Source: an uncultured Flavonifractor sp.
GTDB taxonomy: Bacteria; Bacillota; Clostridia; Oscillospirales; Oscillospiraceae
Direction of reading: 5' to 3'
Length of the DNA: 6,328 bases
NCBI GenBank assembly: GCA_910585415.1
Contig: CAJUDT010000116.1
Coordinates: forward strand, 1 to 6,328
Every line of letters begins with the position of its first letter. The first letter of the stretch is position 1. Shown piece by piece: positions 4,553 to 6,328 of the stretch. A program made the position numbers and the translations under genes. The notes beneath the pieces are model-generated. The model worked only from the letters and a program-made list of their open reading frames with translations, made no database searches and had not been told where the DNA came from.

Positions 4553-6328
4553 CTACGCCGCGCCGTCCTGTTTGGGTGTCTCGAAAAATGGGATTGCGGA
4601 ATCACCTCTGCGCATGAACAGCAGCCCAAAGGAACCCGGGCCGCAGTTGCTGGCGATGGCGGAGGACGCCTTTTGCAGATAAACCCGTTCAAAGGGGCAG
4701 TATTGCTGAACCAGGTCCTGAATATACCGGAGCTTCTTTTCATCCATCCCGGAGTAGGTAATAAACAGGATGCGCCGGTCGATATTCCTCGTGTCCTGGA
4801 GGGTTCTTCTGACGTACCGCTTCGCCACCTGGAAGAAGCCCCCCACCTCCATCCGTCCCACAACCATCCGGCTCTTTTTCAAATGAAGGACCGGGTGCAG
4901 CAGCAGCGCGTCGCAGAGAATCTGAATCTTTTTGGAAATCCGCCCGGCCTGACACATCCTATGGGTGCTGTTGATCACAAAGGCGGAGGAAATAAAGTGC
5001 TCCATCTGCTGGACTGATTCCACAATCTCCGCCTTGGCGGCATGATGCTCCGCCATATAGGCCGCACACAGAACCGTCAGCCCCATACTGCTGGAGAGAT
5101 GCCCGGAATCAATCACCGTAACATTTTCAAAGGACTTGGCCGCCTCCAGGGCGTTCTGGTAGCCCTCGCTGACGTGCTTTGCCATTGTAATGTGAATGAC
5201 ATTCTGGGCCTCCAGCAGCTTTTCGGCAAAAAACCGCTCGTAGTCCTCCACATCCGGCGGCTGGGAGCAGCCCTTCCGCCCTCCGGCAATGTGCATCAGC
5301 AGCTCATCCGCCTTCATCTCCTGGCCGTCCAGGAAGCGGCCTTCCTCCGTACAGACGTAATAGGGGCACACGGAAATACCAAACTCCTTGCGGAGGGATT
5401 CCGGCAGGTCGCACACACTATCCGTCGTCACCAGGATGGAGCGCCGCTGGGCCTGTTCAAAAATCAGGATGTCCTTTTCAACGTCGGACTGCCTGGCTTC
5501 CTCATTCAGATGCACCAGCTCCTTGGGCAGGAGGCTCAGAACAGCGGCCTCCAGCAGCGCGCCGCTGACCGGCTTGGCCAGATAGCCGCTGAACCCCTCC
5601 TTCCGGTAGAGCAGCTGGTTATCGCTGCCCGCGTTGGCGGTCAGGGCCACGACGGGCACGTTCTGACACAGGCCCGCCGGTTGGACCCGCAGGGCATGGA
5701 GGCACTCAATGCCGCTCATCTCCGGCATCATATGGTCCATGAGAATACAGTCATAGTGGTGGTCCTGGGTCAGCCGAAGGCACTCCGCGCCGCTGTCGGC
5801 CGTGTCAATCTGCACCTTTGTTTTGGCCAGCAGCTTGGTCACCACAATCCGGTTCATATCGTTGTCATCCACCACGAGGATGTGGGCGTCCGGGGCCTCA
5901 AAGCTCTGCTGATAGGCCTCTCCCTCGTGTACCTTCGCACGGGAGGCCAGTGTAAAGGTCCCCAATTCATTTTCGTCCACAATATCCTGATCCAGCATGA
6001 CAATGAAGATAGACCCCTTGGTGTAGACACTGTTGACACTGATTTCTCCGCCCATCAGCTCCACCAGCTGCTTTACAATGCTCAGGCCCAGCCCGGTGCC
6101 CTCGATATAGCGGTTTTTTTCCTCATCCACCCGCCGGAAGGCGTTGAAAATGTACGGAATGTTCTCCTTTTTGACCCCCTGCCCGGTGTCCTCCACCGAG
6201 TACCAGACCCGCACCCGGTTCACCGACTGGCGCTCACACCGCACCGAGAGGGTGACGGAGCCCTCGCTGGTATATTTCACCGCGTTGTTCAGCAGGTTAA
6301 TGAGAATCTGCTTGATGCGCACCTCGTC
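4553..6328 (-). CDS. Hybrid histidine kinase fused to a DegV domain (partial)
   Basis: 591 codons are visible; the 5' part, with any sensor and the phospho-accepting histidine domain, lies beyond the right edge. Numbering from the GTG codon at 6320-6322, residues 1-110 are a complete HATPase_c domain: N-box NLLNNAVKYT (9-18), G1 DTGQG (45-49), F-box around F59-F62, and G2 GTGLGL (75-80). Residues 147-268 are a receiver domain with D152/D153, phospho-acceptor D196, T228 and K250, all expected active-site residues. After a charged linker (270-294), residues 295-574 form a full-length DegV domain, the fatty-acid-binding fold of FakB proteins: TTDSVCDLP (299-307), CSQPP, VIDSG (403-407), AGRIS (459-463) and CGPGSFGLLF. 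Histidine kinases phosphorylate receivers to pass on signals; here DegV sits where an output or lipid-sensing module would be. The usual H-T before GPG is N-C here. The GTG is internal (Asp-Glu precede it), so it is not the start. Confidence 0.93.
   Translation of the reverse strand, partial: DEVRIKQILINLLNNAVKYTSEGSVTLSVRCERQSVNRVRVWYSVEDTGQGVKKENIPYIFNAFRRVDEEKNRYIEGTGLGLSIVKQLVELMGGEISVNSVYTKGSIFIVMLDQDIVDENELGTFTLASRAKVHEGEAYQQSFEAPDAHILVVDDNDMNRIVVTKLLAKTKVQIDTADSGAECLRLTQDHHYDCILMDHMMPEMSGIECLHALRVQPAGLCQNVPVVALTANAGSDNQLLYRKEGFSGYLAKPVSGALLEAAVLSLLPKELVHLNEEARQSDVEKDILIFEQAQRRSILVTTDSVCDLPESLRKEFGISVCPYYVCTEEGRFLDGQEMKADELLMHIAGGRKGCSQPPDVEDYERFFAEKLLEAQNVIHITMAKHVSEGYQNALEAAKSFENVTVIDSGHLSSSMGLTVLCAAYMAEHHAAKAEIVESVQQMEHFISSAFVINSTHRMCQAGRISKKIQILCDALLLHPVLHLKKSRMVVGRMEVGGFFQVAKRYVRRTLQDTRNIDRRILFITYSGMDEKKLRYIQDLVQQYCPFERVYLQKASSAIASNCGPGSFGLLFMRRGDSAIPFFETPKQDGAA

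Noticed and set aside
4282..4863. Minus-strand open frame of 193 codons
   Set aside because: It is out of frame with both the DegV domain and the glutaminase remnant, each of which gives clear family motifs in its own frame.
1..6328. CRISPR arrays, tRNA or rRNA genes
   Set aside because: I saw no regularly spaced direct repeats, no tRNA-like cloverleaf, and no convincing rRNA match on either strand.

Overview
This window looks like a stretch of a GC-rich Firmicutes chromosome. An anaerobic gut clostridial lineage of the Flavonifractor/Oscillospiraceae kind is the best guess, inferred from the AddB-type recombination nuclease, the GC-rich codon use, and a DegV domain beside a glutaminase remnant. 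The genus cannot be fixed from sequence alone. Most coding content is on the minus strand, so transcription runs mainly from the right edge towards the left.

Right part (4553-6328, minus): the C-terminal 591 residues of a hybrid sensor histidine kinase that runs off the window. It keeps a complete ATPase domain and a receiver domain with its phospho-acceptor aspartate. It then continues in the same frame into a full-length DegV (fatty-acid-binding) domain. The gene ends just before a strong hairpin with a T-rich tail. Next comes a remnant of a glutaminase gene, keeping only about the last 64 codons and its own excellent terminator (4231-4266).

Centre (798-4127, minus): a full-length addB, the helicase-like/nuclease subunit of the AddAB double-strand-break repair enzyme. 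It has an extended -10 promoter, a consensus Shine-Dalgarno sequence, and intact Walker A, nuclease and iron-sulphur residues. Its partner addA, normally next in the operon, does not follow.

Left part (1-847): in place of addA there is a visibly AT-richer module. It holds a small Cro/CI-type repressor gene (minus) diverging from a small unknown gene (plus). The small gene has a perfect consensus sigma-70 promoter (TTGACA, 17 bp, TATAAT) with a perfect inverted repeat filling its spacer, an arrangement expected of a repressor-controlled switch. The small gene runs convergently 50 bp into the 3' end of addB. The module looks like a phage- or mobile-element-derived insertion at the addB/addA junction. 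The leftmost 271 bases hold no convincing gene but carry several perfect GC-rich inverted repeats.

The points most worth following are the kinase-receiver-DegV fusion, the orphaned addB with its foreign repressor module, the operator-in-promoter design, and the glutaminase remnant.
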